Shown piece by piece: positions 1 to 10,600 of a DNA stretch of 44,289 nucleotides. Under the pieces are notes generated by a model that was not told where the DNA came from, did not search any database, and worked only from the letters and a program-made list of their open reading frames with translations. The stretch is from Pallidibacillus pasinlerensis (lineage in GTDB: Bacteria > Bacillota > Bacilli > Bacillales > Caldibacillaceae). How positions within the stretch are numbered: position 1 is the first letter of the stretch; every line of letters begins with the position of its first letter. Location of the stretch: assembly GCF_009996845.1 (NCBI RefSeq), contig NZ_JAACYS010000019.1:1-44289 (forward strand), written 5' to 3'. Position numbers and translations under genes: made by a program.

Positions 1-160
1 ATTATTGTATATATGCCTGTCCCCAAAAAATATTTCATTATATTTAATTATTTCACGAAAGTTTTAGATTAATTTTATCATAACCTCATTTAGGCACATT
101 TACCAGAATTTTTAATATGATATTACGGATTAAATTACCTTTTCTCATGTTAAGATGAGG

Positions 161-189
161 TTGCTAAAAATGGTTTTTACACGTAATAT
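161..189 (+). promoter_or_regulatory. Candidate sigma-A promoter of murB
   Basis: TTGCTA (161-166) and TAATAT (184-189) are separated by 17 bases, about 60 bp before murB. A small hairpin CTCAT-N6-ATGAG lies just upstream at 143-159. The boxes are imperfect but the spacing is ideal. Nothing else recognisable lies in positions 1-248. Confidence 0.5.
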
Positions 190-248
190 AAATAATGGGT
201 TTATTAGTTACATTCCATCTACCCGAAAACATAAAAGGAATGACTTGA

Positions 249-1196
249 ATGATGAAAACAACGATTTATAATCAATTAGTGAAAATTATAAATGAAAATA
301 ATATAGCCATTGATGAAGATATTAAAAATCATACGTATACAAAATTAGGTGGGAAAGCGGACTTTTTTGTCACACCTACAACTTATGAAGAAGTGCAAAA
401 CATCGTTAAATATTGTTTAGAAGAAAAAGTACCATTCACTTTAATTGGTAATGGCTCAAACTTGATCGTAAGAGACGGTGGTATTCGCGGAATCGTTCTA
501 TCCCTTAAAAACTTTGATAAAATTACTGTTTCTAATACGAAAATCGTTGCCCAAAGTGGTGCTGCAATTATCGATACATCAAGAAAAGCCCTTGACGCAA
601 AACTTACGGGGCTAGAGTTTGCTTGCGGTATTCCAGGTACCGTAGGTGGCGCTGTATATATGAATGCCGGTGCTTATGGCGGTGAAGTTAAAGATTGTCT
701 TGAATCAATTCTAGTAATTGATAAAAATGGTGAAATGATTAGAAGAAAGGCAGAAGAATTAGACTTAGCCTATCGATACAGTAATATCCAAGAAAATGGA
801 GATATTGTCTTAGAAGCAACATTTCAATTACAACATGGAAACTATGATGAAATTAAAGCAATCATGGATGATTTAACCTTTAAAAGAGAATCAAAACAAC
901 CGTTAGAGTATCCATCTTGTGGAAGTGTATTTAAACGTCCACCAGGCTATTTTGCTGGGAAGCTTATTCAAGATAGTAATTTACAAGGTACTCGAATTGG
1001 CGGAGCTGAAGTATCAAAGAAACATGCTGGTTTTATCGTAAATGTTGATAATGCAACAGCAACTGATTATATTACCTTGATTAAACATGTGCAAAAAACG
1101 GTAAAAGAAAAATTCGGAGTATCATTAGAACGTGAAGTTCGAATTATCGGAGAAGAATTAAACGAAAAATCAGTTATTAACACAAATAAGGAATAG
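249..1196 (+). CDS. murB: UDP-N-acetylenolpyruvoylglucosamine reductase (MurB)
   Basis: FAD- and NADPH-dependent cytoplasmic enzyme that reduces UDP-GlcNAc-enolpyruvate to UDP-MurNAc, the second committed step of peptidoglycan precursor synthesis. The 315 residues show the family layout: an N-terminal FAD-binding half with [11 protein letters not shown] and [14 protein letters not shown], the [20 protein letters not shown] stretch, and a C-terminal half with CGSVFKRP. Ser226 in that motif is the expected proton donor, and Glu296 in LEREVRI is the second catalytic residue. An AAAAGGA ribosome site at 233-239 fits either of two adjacent ATG codons (249 or 252). It appears monocistronic, with its own promoter and a terminator that begins inside the stop codon. 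Confidence 0.96.
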   Translation: MMKTTIYNQLVKIINENNIAIDEDIKNHTYTKLGGKADFFVTPTTYEEVQNIVKYCLEEKVPFTLIGNGSNLIVRDGGIRGIVLSLKNFDKITVSNTKIVAQSGAAIIDTSRKALDAKLTGLEFACGIPGTVGGAVYMNAGAYGGEVKDCLESILVIDKNGEMIRRKAEELDLAYRYSNIQENGDIVLEATFQLQHGNYDEIKAIMDDLTFKRESKQPLEYPSCGSVFKRPPGYFAGKLIQDSNLQGTRIGGAEVSKKHAGFIVNVDNATATDYITLIKHVQKTVKEKFGVSLEREVRIIGEELNEKSVINTNKE

Positions 1197-1217
1197 GCCA
1201 ACGCCTATTTCTTTTTC
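1192..1217 (+). terminator. Rho-independent terminator of murB
   Basis: A perfect 7-bp stem AATAGGC/GCCTATT (1192-1198, 1203-1209) with a CAAC loop is followed by TCTTTTTC. It overlaps the murB TAG stop. Because murB ends here, the palindromes that follow are not needed to stop it. Confidence 0.8.
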
Positions 1218-1224
1218 ATTTGAT

Positions 1225-1407
1225 TAGATTAAACGTTTGATTGAATGATGTAACCTTTGGCATACCTGTCAATCAAACGTTTGATTCGTAAATCTGTTTA
1301 AATATTTTTCTCAATCAAACGTTTGATTAAATACCTCTCATTTTCCATCAAACGTTCGATTGAGAGGTGAAACTCATGTCTTTCATCTCAATCAAACGCT
1401 CGATTGA
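1225..1407. repeat. Array of five ~20-bp palindromes (consensus TCAATCAAACGTTTGATTGA)
   Basis: Five copies lie between the convergent 3' ends of murB and panF. Their centres are at 1234/1235, 1278/1279, 1320/1321, 1353/1354 and 1397/1398, giving spacings of 44, 42, 33 and 44 bp, close to whole helical turns. Copies 2 and 3 contain the perfect 16-mer AATCAAACGTTTGATT. Copies 4 and 5 have TTCGATTGA or CTCGATTGA right arms, and copy 1 has a degenerate left arm. The last copy abuts the panF stop codon. Copy 4 is also framed by ACCTCTCA (1333-1340) and TGAGAGGT (1361-1368). The arms have no loop and no U-tract, so they read as protein-binding sites rather than terminators. The same 16-mer occurs at 20697-20712. 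Confidence 0.85.
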
Positions 1408-2853
1408 CTATTTATGAACTGCTTGTAAGAGTTCTTTTTTCTCGGTAACAATACTAATAATAACAAAAGTCACTAATGATAATAAAATTGGCAAAACAAC
1501 TGTGTGCATTCCGAACGCATTCGGATAAAATTGGTGGAATAATATGTAAGAAGTCACTCCTACAATCATTGAGCTAATTGCTCCATACTTGTTACCTCTT
1601 TTCCAATACAATCCAAGCACTACTGGCCAAATAAATGCAGCTTCTAATCCACCGAAGGAAAATAAATTCAGCCATATTAAGAAATCCGGAGGACTTAAAG
1701 CCATCAAGTAAACAATGACACCTAAAATTGCAGTAACTAAATAACTTATACTCCTAACCTTCTGATCCGGTGCTTGTGGATTAAAATAGCTTAAATAAAT
1801 ATCTTTTACCACTGCAGAACTTACCATAATTAATAAAGCGTTAACCGTAGACATAATGGCTGCCATTGGTGCAGCTAATACGATTCCCGCCAGAAATGGT
1901 GGCAAAACTTCCATCGTAATCGTCGGCATCACTGAGTCGGCAACCGCAATACTTGGGTTAATTGCTCGAGCAAATACACCAATTAAATGCATACCCAGCA
2001 TGATAATCCCTACAAATACAGTACTAATGATAATAGCATGGTGCATCGATTTTGAATTTTTATGAGACATTGCTCGAACGGCAATTTGTGGTAAACCAAC
2101 AACTCCAACACCAACTAGAATCCAGTAAGAAGAAACATAACTTGCCGAAAGATTACCATCTGCCCCAAAAGGCATTACAAGTCCAGGATCAATCGCAATA
2201 AGTTTTTCCATAATATTCGTAACACCGCCACCAGCAATAATAACGGCTACGAGCAAAATTAACGTTCCAAAAAACATAATTGAACCTAAAATTGTATCTG
2301 TTAATGCAACGGCACGAAACCCACCTATAATTACATAAATCATGACAGAAAAAGCGAATATCGTTAAGGCAATCGGATAAGTAATATTAAACAACGACTC
2401 AAGTAAACGTGCTCCCCCTACCCATTGGGCAGCTATCGATGAAAATAAAAAGATAATGATACTAATGGCTGCAAGGATTCCTACCCATTGACTTTCATAG
2501 CGACTTTTCAAAAAATCATTTAAAGTAATTGCCTCATAGCGCCTGGATACAATCGCAAATTTTTTTCCTAAAACCATTAGCACAAAATATCCGGCAGGAA
2601 GTTGGGCCATCGATAATAGTACCCAACCAAGTCCCGTTGAGTAAGCAATTCCAGGTCCACCAATAAAACTACTGGCACTTCCGTATGTTGCCATCATCGT
2701 CATCGCCAAAATAAAACCGCCCATACTTCGACTACCTAAAAAGTATTCTTGCAAAAATGAGTCCGAATTTCTAACAAACTTATTAGTCCAAAAACCGACT
2801 ATAAAAATAATAAAAAGAAAAATAATTAGTGGCAGAACAATTCCCCAATTCAT
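1408..2853 (-). CDS. panF: Sodium/pantothenate symporter (PanF)
   Basis: Solute:sodium symporter (SSS) family membrane protein that imports pantothenate, the coenzyme A precursor, with Na+. The 481 residues contain about 13 hydrophobic segments. Family stretches include EYFLGSRSMGGFILAMTMMA near the N-terminus, GGFRAVALTD in the middle and AAPMAAIMSTVNALL in the second half. It starts 14 bp after yhdT, so the two are one operon. The yhdT-panF pairing is what selects PanF over other SSS members such as proline symporters. No ordinary stem-loop with a U-tract follows; the palindrome array begins directly at its stop codon. Confidence 0.9.
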   Translation of the reverse strand: MNWGIVLPLIIFLFIIFIVGFWTNKFVRNSDSFLQEYFLGSRSMGGFILAMTMMATYGSASSFIGGPGIAYSTGLGWVLLSMAQLPAGYFVLMVLGKKFAIVSRRYEAITLNDFLKSRYESQWVGILAAISIIIFLFSSIAAQWVGGARLLESLFNITYPIALTIFAFSVMIYVIIGGFRAVALTDTILGSIMFFGTLILLVAVIIAGGGVTNIMEKLIAIDPGLVMPFGADGNLSASYVSSYWILVGVGVVGLPQIAVRAMSHKNSKSMHHAIIISTVFVGIIMLGMHLIGVFARAINPSIAVADSVMPTITMEVLPPFLAGIVLAAPMAAIMSTVNALLIMVSSAVVKDIYLSYFNPQAPDQKVRSISYLVTAILGVIVYLMALSPPDFLIWLNLFSFGGLEAAFIWPVVLGLYWKRGNKYGAISSMIVGVTSYILFHQFYPNAFGMHTVVLPILLSLVTFVIISIVTEKKELLQAVHK

Positions 2854-2867
2854 AAAAACCCCACTTT

Positions 2868-3179
2868 CTATGACGACTTTTTATCTGATTGATTTTGTAT
2901 GTCTTGAACTTCCTCTTCAAAGGGGACATCTTTAAAAAAGTACTTAACTACAACGATAACAAGTATGGACATAACAATTAAACTACCGATACAACTATAA
3001 AAAAACCATGAAGGAAATCCCAAAATATATGTATACTCATCTGGAGATTTTGAACCTAGTCCATATGCAAAAGCAAACCACCAAACAAAATTAAACAGAA
3101 CTAATCCTACCCCAATCCAAGCTTCCTTTTTTGCTACTTTAAAGCGAGGATCATTAGAAAAAAATTTATCTTTGTCCAT
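2868..3179 (-). CDS. yhdT: YhdT/DUF997 small membrane protein, PanF partner
   Basis: A 103-residue inner-membrane protein with two hydrophobic segments (about residues 22-42 and 54-85) linked by GSKSPDEYTYILGFPSWFFYSC. Both the sequence and the position immediately before panF match the DUF997/YhdT family, which accompanies PanF in many bacteria including E. coli. Its molecular role is not established; an accessory subunit or stabiliser of the symporter is an inference from the conserved pairing. The N-terminal DPRFKVAKKEAWIG is cytosolic in character and the C-terminus is acidic. An AGGAGGGG ribosome site precedes the ATG. Confidence 0.85.
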   Translation of the reverse strand: MDKDKFFSNDPRFKVAKKEAWIGVGLVLFNFVWWFAFAYGLGSKSPDEYTYILGFPSWFFYSCIGSLIVMSILVIVVVKYFFKDVPFEEEVQDIQNQSDKKSS

Positions 3180-3268
3180 TTTTATCCCCTCCTAACTTAA
3201 GGTTATACCCGAAACAATAATAGCAGTATTTGAAAAAAATGGAAATAATTATATTTTAAAATAGACAA

Positions 3269-3338
3269 AGGTCTGAATTTCACCGCTCATAAGACATACA
3301 AAACAATCGTTAACTTATTACGGTAAAGTTTCAGACCT
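3269..3338 (-). terminator. Long imperfect hairpin after the DUF2680 gene, possible terminator
   Basis: AGGTCTGAA (3269-3277) pairs with TTCAGACCT (3330-3338), and the arms continue imperfectly for about 25 bases around a 20-base loop. The structure starts within the stop codon of the leftward gene. On that strand it is followed by TTTGTCTATTTT, a broken U-tract. It may be a weak terminator or a protected RNA end. Confidence 0.5.
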
Positions 3339-3786
3339 AAGATGGAGATCTATTTTCTTTATCTTTACAATCACATCGATCTATTCTTTTTTGTTTATGA
3401 AAATATGGAATAAAATCATGTTCTTTCATCCGTTTAAAATGTTTATCTATACTTTCTTTGATTATATTCCCACGGTCCTTTGTAATTACACCATATTCAA
3501 CATATTTATCAATAATTTGCTTTCTTTTTTCCAATGATTCACTAACGAGCTTTTCAATCTCTTTTATTTGCTCTTTTGTAAGCTTAGGAGGATGTTTGTC
3601 ATTTTCAATCGTCTCATTATTGCCGATTTTTGCCTCAACTGGTGCTGTTTTCCAAACTTGCCCGTTAATTTCTACTGTTTCTCCTAATTGTGAGGAAGCA
3701 TTCGCTATCATCGCAGTAGGTGTTCCAATGAAAGCTACTAACCCTGCTAATAATATGGATATTAGTTTTTGAAATCCAGTAAACAA
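3337..3786 (-). CDS. Secreted DUF2680 (YckD-like) protein
   Basis: A 149-residue protein with a signal peptide (about residues 1-31, ending IANASS) and a helical charged domain from about residue 66 (LTKEQIKEIEKLVSESLEKR) through YGVITKDRGNIIKESID. This is the pattern of the DUF2680/YckD family, whose function is unknown. The start is a TTG nine bases after a GGAG site; no ATG fits better. The C-terminus carries a CDC cysteine pair in a charged, histidine-containing tail (RIDRCDCKDK), which might bind metal or form a disulfide, but that is inference. It is a single gene with a hairpin right after its stop. Confidence 0.75.
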   Translation of the reverse strand: MFTGFQKLISILLAGLVAFIGTPTAMIANASSQLGETVEINGQVWKTAPVEAKIGNNETIENDKHPPKLTKEQIKEIEKLVSESLEKRKQIIDKYVEYGVITKDRGNIIKESIDKHFKRMKEHDFIPYFHKQKRIDRCDCKDKENRSPS

Positions 3787-3930
3787 TCTCTACATCTCCT
3801 CTAACTGACAATATTTTTCCTTAGATTGTGCAGATAGTTGAGGGATTATACGAAAAACACCAATTTTTTATATTTTTTTTAGATTAGTCCTTATAAATTT
3901 TTTTATTCTGTAGTAGTCTTGCGAGACTTT

Positions 3931-3966
3931 TTACAAAAAATAACCTGCATAATCACAGGTTATTTC
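3931..3966 (-). terminator. Rho-independent terminator of the arginine cluster
   Basis: A perfect 10-bp stem AAATAACCTG/CAGGTTATTT (3938-3947, 3956-3965) lies directly after the argH stop. It is followed on the minus strand by a run of Ts. It ends the leftward nine-gene arginine region. Confidence 0.9.
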
Positions 3967-5346
3967 TTAATATAAATTCAATTTTTGCTCTGCCAACTCA
4001 AGTTGTAGCTTAACTTGTGAAAAGGCCGTTCCACCATAACTATTTCTTGCTTCTACGACTTGTTTCGGCATTAACACTGTATAAATGTCTATTTCAAATA
4101 AATCGCTAAACTGTTTATACTCTTCAAAAGTTAAATCTAGTAAATACTTATTATTTTCAATCGCATAAAGTACAATTTTCCCGATAATTTCATGTGCTTG
4201 ACGGAAAGGGAGTCCTTTATTCACTAAATAATCAGCAAGATCCGTTGCATTGGAATAGTCTTGACTTACCGCTTGATACATTTTCTCTTTTTTCACAGTC
4301 ATCGTTTCAATCATCGGTGCTAATAGTTTAAGAGAACCAGTCAACGTTTCGACCGTATCAAACATACCTTCTTTATCTTCTTGTAAATCTTTATTATAAG
4401 CAAGTGGCAAACCTTTCAACACAGTCAATAAACCTATTAAATTCCCATATACACGACCGGTTTTTCCACGTAATAACTCTGGTACATCTGGATTTTTCTT
4501 TTGGGGCATTATACTTGAACCCGTGCAAAACGAATCATCGAGTTCAATAAAGTCAAATTCCTGACTTGACCATAAAACGAGCTCCTCGGATAGTCTAGAT
4601 ATATGAGTCATTATAATGGAAGCAATGGATAAGAATTCTAAAATAAAGTCACGATCACTTACCGCATCTAAACTGTTCGGATAAACGGTATCGAAACCTA
4701 GTAATCTTGCTGTTAGATTACGATCAATCGGAAATGTTGTCCCTGCAAGGGCACCAGAACCTAACGGAGACCAGTTTATCCGTTTCAAGCTATCTTGTAA
4801 TCTTTCCTTATCCCGTTCAAACATCCAAAAATAAGCTAACAAATGATGGGCAAAGCTAATCGGTTGGGCCCGTTGCAAGTGAGTATAACCTGGCATAATC
4901 GTTTCAATATTACTCTTTGCCTGCTGAATGATTCCCCCCTGTACTGCCTCAAGTAACTCAATCATTTCTTTTGTTTGTTTATGCAAATATAAATGCATAT
5001 CTGTTGCAACCTGGTCATTCCGACTGCGGCCTGTATGAAGTTTTCCACCGACTGGTCCGATTTCTTCTATTAATAAACGTTCGATATTCATATGAATATC
5101 TTCGTCTGCAACTGAAAACTCAACTTCACCAGCTACAATTTTTTTACGGATCGACTTTAATCCCGATTTAATTTTTTCTGCGTCTTCCTTAGAGATAATC
5201 CCACATGAGCCGAGCATCTCAACATGTGCTAAACTACCCTCTATATCCTCCAGTGCTAGTTTTTGGTCAAACTCAATCGATGCTGTAAATTTTTCTACTA
5301 ATTTATTTGTTTCTTTTGTAAAACGTCCGCCCCAAAGTTTACTCAT
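3967..5346 (-). CDS. argH: Argininosuccinate lyase (ArgH)
   Basis: Cytoplasmic tetrameric enzyme that splits argininosuccinate into arginine and fumarate, the last step of arginine synthesis. The 459-residue length is normal for the family. It contains the signature [12 protein letters not shown], which carries the catalytic serine on the flexible loop, plus [12 protein letters not shown] and [10 protein letters not shown] from the substrate and catalytic-histidine regions. It begins 27 bp after argG with a GGAGGG site and is the last gene before the terminator. The B. subtilis genome also pairs argG with argH, but apart from argCJBD-carAB-argF; here they are joined. Confidence 0.97.
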   Translation of the reverse strand: MSKLWGGRFTKETNKLVEKFTASIEFDQKLALEDIEGSLAHVEMLGSCGIISKEDAEKIKSGLKSIRKKIVAGEVEFSVADEDIHMNIERLLIEEIGPVGGKLHTGRSRNDQVATDMHLYLHKQTKEMIELLEAVQGGIIQQAKSNIETIMPGYTHLQRAQPISFAHHLLAYFWMFERDKERLQDSLKRINWSPLGSGALAGTTFPIDRNLTARLLGFDTVYPNSLDAVSDRDFILEFLSIASIIMTHISRLSEELVLWSSQEFDFIELDDSFCTGSSIMPQKKNPDVPELLRGKTGRVYGNLIGLLTVLKGLPLAYNKDLQEDKEGMFDTVETLTGSLKLLAPMIETMTVKKEKMYQAVSQDYSNATDLADYLVNKGLPFRQAHEIIGKIVLYAIENNKYLLDLTFEEYKQFSDLFEIDIYTVLMPKQVVEARNSYGGTAFSQVKLQLELAEQKLNLY

Positions 5347-5373
5347 GTTTTACCCTCCACCTCTGTTGGAACT

Positions 5374-6594
5374 TTATTTCACTTTAACAGTCTCTTCATT
5401 TTTATGCACTTCAGCAAAGACTTTCGTTGGTAGACCCCATAATTTAATGAAACCAACGGCTGCATTATGATCGAACATATCTCCTTTTGAATAAGTAGCT
5501 AATTCTTCATTATATAAGCTAACAGGTGATTTTCTTGCCACAACAGTATGATTACCTTTAAACAGTTTTACTTTAATTGTCCCTGTAACATACTTTTGTG
5601 TCTCCTCAACAAAAGCATCTAGGGCCGCTTTTAATGGAGAATACCATAGACCGTCATAAATGATTTGTGCATACTTTTCATCAATTAATGATTTAAACTG
5701 TGTAATTTCTCTTGGTAATGTTAAAAACTCTAACTCTTTATGAGCGTTGATTAAAACAACAGCAGCTGGGTTTTCGTAAACTTCTCTCGATTTAATACCG
5801 ACTAAACGGTTTTCAATATGATCAATTCTTCCTACCCCATGATGCCCTGCTTTTTCGTTTAACACTTCAATAATTTGTACAAGACTTATTTTTTCTCCGT
5901 TTAATGCAACAGGAATTCCTTTTTCAAATTCAATTTCGACATATTCTGGTTCATCTGGCGTTTTTTCTACTGGATTCGTCCATTCATACGCTTCTTCTGG
6001 CGCTTCGTTCCAAGGGTTTTCTAAAACACCCGCTTCAATTGCACGCCCCCAAATATTTGCATCAATGGAAAATGGATTATCTAAATCTACTGGAATTGGA
6101 ATACCGTGTTGTTCCGCATATTTAATTTCTTCATCACGAGTCATTCCCCACTCACGAACAGGAGCTACAACTTGTAAAGCTGGGTTTAATGCTTGAATCG
6201 ACACTTCGAAACGAACTTGGTCATTCCCTTTTCCTGTACAGCCATGCGCTACGGCTACTGCTCCTTCTTCTTCTGCCACTTGAACGAGTAATTTAGAAAT
6301 TAATGGACGACTAAGTGCTGAAGATAGTGGATATTTTCCTTCATATAATGCATTTGCTTTAATACTTGGCAAAATATATTCTTTCGCAAGTAGATCTTTA
6401 CCATTTATTGTTACCGATTTGATCGCACCCACATCAAGGGCCTTTTGACGAATCGCATCCATATCTTTTCCTTCGCCACCAACATCAATAGCTAACGCAA
6501 TCACATCATAACCGTATTTTTCTTGTAACCATTTGATTGATACTGATGTATCTAAACCTCCAGAATAAGCTAAAACGATTTTTTCTTTTGTCAT
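5374..6594 (-). CDS. argG: Argininosuccinate synthase (ArgG)
   Basis: ATP-dependent ligase that joins citrulline and aspartate to argininosuccinate with release of AMP and pyrophosphate. The N-terminal [15 protein letters not shown] is the PP-loop of the N-type ATP pyrophosphatases; [15 protein letters not shown] and the region around [18 protein letters not shown] are also family hallmarks. The 406 residues match the usual size. It is separated from argF by 74 bp, unlike the tight upstream joints. That gap holds ARG-box-like sequences, so argGH may have its own AhrC-controlled promoter in addition to read-through. Confidence 0.97.
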   Translation of the reverse strand: MTKEKIVLAYSGGLDTSVSIKWLQEKYGYDVIALAIDVGGEGKDMDAIRQKALDVGAIKSVTINGKDLLAKEYILPSIKANALYEGKYPLSSALSRPLISKLLVQVAEEEGAVAVAHGCTGKGNDQVRFEVSIQALNPALQVVAPVREWGMTRDEEIKYAEQHGIPIPVDLDNPFSIDANIWGRAIEAGVLENPWNEAPEEAYEWTNPVEKTPDEPEYVEIEFEKGIPVALNGEKISLVQIIEVLNEKAGHHGVGRIDHIENRLVGIKSREVYENPAAVVLINAHKELEFLTLPREITQFKSLIDEKYAQIIYDGLWYSPLKAALDAFVEETQKYVTGTIKVKLFKGNHTVVARKSPVSLYNEELATYSKGDMFDHNAAVGFIKLWGLPTKVFAEVHKNEETVKVK

Positions 6595-6619
6595 TACGAA
6601 TCTCTCCCTTGTATAAATA

Positions 6620-6665
6620 AACGCATTTTTGTATTTTTATACATTTTACCGCATTTTTATAAATA
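6620..6665 (-). promoter_or_regulatory. Candidate ARG boxes (AhrC/ArgR operators) before argG
   Basis: On the minus strand, AATGTATAAAAATACAAA (6628-6645) matches the B. subtilis ARG box consensus CATGAATAAAAATKCAAK at 14 of 18 positions. A second site at 6648-6665 (TATTTATAAAAATGCGGT) matches at 13 of 18. A third, overlapping stretch at 6620-6637 matches at 11 of 18. They fill the 74-bp argF-argG gap. The consensus is established knowledge, the matches were counted by eye, and function is inferred. Confidence 0.65.
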
Positions 6666-6668
6666 AAT

Positions 6669-7631
6669 CTACAATAAATTTTTTAAAATTGCTTTTTGTG
6701 CATGGAGTCGATTCTCAGCTTCATCAAAAACGACCGAATGAGGACCATCAATAATGGATGATGTAACTTCTTCTTCACGATGAGCAGGCAAACAATGTAG
6801 AAAAATATAATCTTCCTTTGCATAATTACATAACTCTTCATTTACTTGATAAGGTGCAAATATTTTCAATCGTTCTTCCGCTTCATCTTCCAATCCCATA
6901 CTAGTGAAAACATCGGTAACAACGACATCTGCATCTTGAATTATCTCTACAGGATCGACACCAATTTGAATCGTTGCCCCTGTGTAATTTGCAACGGCTT
7001 GAGCACTTTTTACAATTTCTTTATTCGGCATATAACCTTCCGGACTTGCAACAGCAATATCCATTCCAACTTTCACTGCACCTTCAATTAAAGAATGGGT
7101 CATATTGTTGTTGCCATCCCCGATAAAGCACATTTTTAACCCTTGTAATTTTCCTTTATGTTCATAGATTGTTTGTAAATCAGCCATTACCTGGGTTGGG
7201 TGATGTAAATCTGTAAGTCCATTAATAACAGGTACAGTTGCATGCTCCGCAAATTCCTCCACAGTTAAATGGGAAAAGGTACGAATCATTAGTCCATCGA
7301 CATAGCGGGACAACACTTTTGCCGTATCATGAATTGTTTCGCCTCTACCAAGTTGAATATCTTTATTGCTTAAAAATAGTGCCTGACCACCAAGTTGATA
7401 CATCCCAACTTCAAAGGATACACGGGTTCTAGTTGATGACTTTTCAAAAATCATCCCTAATACTTTTCCATTCAAATACGGATGAGGTATACCTGATTTT
7501 TGCATTTGTTTCAATTGATTCGCTTCATCAAGTAAAAATAAAATCTCCTCGCTAGAGAGCTCTGCCAATGTTAAGAAATCCTTGCCTTTCAAATTCACAT
7601 TCTTTTTATTTTTTAATAACAAATCCGTCAT
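6669..7631 (-). CDS. argF: Ornithine carbamoyltransferase (ArgF)
   Basis: Transfers the carbamoyl group from carbamoyl phosphate to ornithine, giving citrulline. The 320 residues contain the carbamoyl-phosphate loop STRTR (residues 66-70 in EKSSTRTRVSFE), the LHHPTQ motif and HCLPAHR, whose cysteine helps bind ornithine. The DVFTSMGLEDEAEERL stretch separates it from aspartate carbamoyltransferase. It lies 14 bp after carB, so the source of carbamoyl phosphate and its user are made together. It could in principle serve catabolically as ArcB, but the gene order makes the biosynthetic role clear. Confidence 0.96.
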   Translation of the reverse strand: MTDLLLKNKKNVNLKGKDFLTLAELSSEEILFLLDEANQLKQMQKSGIPHPYLNGKVLGMIFEKSSTRTRVSFEVGMYQLGGQALFLSNKDIQLGRGETIHDTAKVLSRYVDGLMIRTFSHLTVEEFAEHATVPVINGLTDLHHPTQVMADLQTIYEHKGKLQGLKMCFIGDGNNNMTHSLIEGAVKVGMDIAVASPEGYMPNKEIVKSAQAVANYTGATIQIGVDPVEIIQDADVVVTDVFTSMGLEDEAEERLKIFAPYQVNEELCNYAKEDYIFLHCLPAHREEEVTSSIIDGPHSVVFDEAENRLHAQKAILKNLL

Positions 7632-7645
7632 TTTGCCACCGCCTT

Positions 7646-10600
7646 TTAAATTTGAATAACACTCCGTAAATAATCATTAATCGGTTTCACATGAATTTCA
7701 GTCGTACTTGGTTGAAAAAGAAATGCTGCAAACGTTTCTAATGCCGTAAAAAGTGGTACATCTTTCCGTAAGAAAAACTTTCTCATATACTTCCCAAAGG
7801 TTTCTTTATAACTACTATTTGTCGGTCTAATTATGGCAACATCTATTTCTACCTTATCTAACACATGTTCAAACTTTTCTCTTTCTCTGTCTACAACAGT
7901 CATCTCGTAACCATGATTTGCGAGAAATTGCGCCGTCCCTTTTGTTGCATAAATTTGCAATGGTTGTTTTATACCTTTTAGTATGTGTAAAAGACTTTCT
8001 TTATCCCGATCCGCAACTGAGCAAAAGATTGTAAGCATTTCTAAGTGTGTTTTTTCACTTTTTCCTGTCACTTTTTTAATTGCCTCAGCAACAGTATCCC
8101 CAACACCTAATATTTCTCCGGTTGATTTCATTTCTGGACCAACACTCGGATCGACATTATTTAACTTACTAAACGAGAACACTGGAGCTTTGACAGAGTA
8201 AAATGGGACTTCTTTCGCTAAACCTGTTTCCCGTAATGCTTTCCCAATTTGAGCTGCAACACCCCATTTAACGATTGGAGTTCCCGTCACTTTACTCAAA
8301 ATTGGAACCGTCCGTGAGGCCCTTGGATTTACTTCTAAACAGTAAATTTCCTCATTATGAATGACAAACTGAATATTAGCAACACCAATAATTCCTGCTT
8401 CTAAACATATTTTTCTTGTATATTCCGCTAACTTCTCCTTTTGTTCCTTCGAAATTGTAAGTGAAGGATATATACTGATACTGTCTCCAGAATGGATGCC
8501 TGCCTTTTCCACATGTTCAAATATCCCCGCAATTAGAACGTCCTTTCCATCACTAATGCAATCCAGTTCACATTCCAGCCCAGGTAAAAACTGATCCACT
8601 AATAACGGCCAAGTTCGTTTCTCTGTATTGATTATCACATTAACATAATCATCGAGTTCCGCTTCCGTATAAATTGTTTTCATCGATTGACCACCGATGA
8701 CGTAAGAAGGGCGGACAAGGACTGGATATCCTAACTCCTTTGCACCAAGCTTCAATTCAGAAACGGAATAAGCAATTTTTCCTTTTATATGTGGAATCGA
8801 CAAACGATCTAGTAATTCATAAAACTGTTTCCGATCTTCTAACATATCAATTGTTGTTGTTGATGTCCCTATTATAGGAACTCCTTCTTTTTCTAAATCT
8901 GCAGCTAAATTTATTGCAGTCTGCCCACCAAATTGTAAGAAAACACCGTCCACTTTTTCTTTATAAATAATATGAAGAATGTCTTCTGTTGTAATTGGTT
9001 CAAAGTATAATTTATCCGATACAGAGTAATCGGTACTCACGGTCTCTGGATTATTATTTACAATAATTGTTTCAAAACCATATTCCTTTAATGCCATAAC
9101 CGCATGAACACATGTATAATCAAATTCAATTCCTTGACCAATTCGAATAGGACCTGATCCTACAATTAACGCTTTCCGTTTGTTTGATACGGTTACTTCA
9201 TCTTGACCATGCCATGTAGAATAATAATATGGGGTAACGGCATCAAACTCACCGGCACTTGTATCGACTTTTTTATAAGAAGGAATGAGTCCCCAATCAA
9301 GTCGTTTTTTACGGACCGCTTGTTCTGAACAACCTAGAAGACTAGCTATATATCGGTCTCCGAAATTTACTTTTTTCGCTTTTGTTAAAATTTCTTTCGG
9401 TACTGTGTCGATGGTGTATTGTGCAATCTCAACTTCAAATGTAACCATGCTTTGTATTTTATATAAAAACCAAAAATCTATTTGAGTAATTTTTTCTACT
9501 TCTTCAATTGACAACCCTCTTCGAAAACTTTCAGCGATGGCAAATAAACGTAAATCTGTCGCTTCCTTTAGTTCATTAATTATTTGTTCTTTACTCATGT
9601 TTTTTACAAATGGGTGAGATAATCCATCTACTTTATATTCAAGGGAACGAAGTGCTTTATTTAACGCCCCTTCAAACGAACGATCGATTGACATTACTTC
9701 GCCCGTTGCTTTCATTTGTGTTCCTAATTTTGAATCAACTTCAGGAAACTTATCAAAAGGAAAACGAGGCAGCTTCATTACAACATAATCTAGTGCAGGT
9801 TCAAAAGAAGCGAATGTTGTGCCGGTTATCGGATTAATAATTTCATCTAATTGGTAACCGAGGGCACATTTTGTTGCAATTCGTGCGATAGGATAACCTG
9901 TTGCCTTAGATGCTAAAGCACTTGACCTGCTTAAGCGCGGATTTACTTCGATAATGTAGTATTCATTTGTTTTTGGATTTAAGGCAAATTGAATATTACA
10001 CCCACCAATGACCCCTAAAGAACGAATTACCTTTAATGAAGCCTTACGCAAAATATAGTATTGTTCATCGGTAATTGTTTGGCTTGGTGCAACAACAATG
10101 GAATCACCGGTATGCACACCAACTGGATCCAAATTTTCCATATGACAAATAATAATGCATGTATCATTTGCGTCCCGAACGACTTCAAATTCAAGCTCTT
10201 TCCAACCTTTAATACTTTTTTCGACTAACACTTGACCGATTGGACTTAGTTTTAATCCTTTATTTAAAAGTTTAATCAGTTCCCCTTCGTTTTCGGCAAA
10301 GCCACCTCCTTCACCACCAAGGGTATAGGCCGGGCGAACAATGATAGGGAAACCAATCGAGCGAACAAAGTTAATACCTTCTTCAACAGTAACAACAATT
10401 TTGGATTCAGGAATCGGTTCACCAATTTCAAGCATTAAATTTTTAAATTTATCGCGATCCTCTCCTTTTTGAATCGCTTCGACTGCCGTTCCTAAAATTT
10501 CTACATTATATTTTTCTAATATCCCTGCTTCTTCGAGTTGAACAGTTAAATTCAGCCCTGTTTGCCCACCTAAAGTACCAATAATGCCATCTGGTCTTTC

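Noticed and set aside
7715-7740. cre-like GCAAACGTTTC in carB
   Set aside because: Poor fit to the CcpA consensus and located deep within coding sequence.
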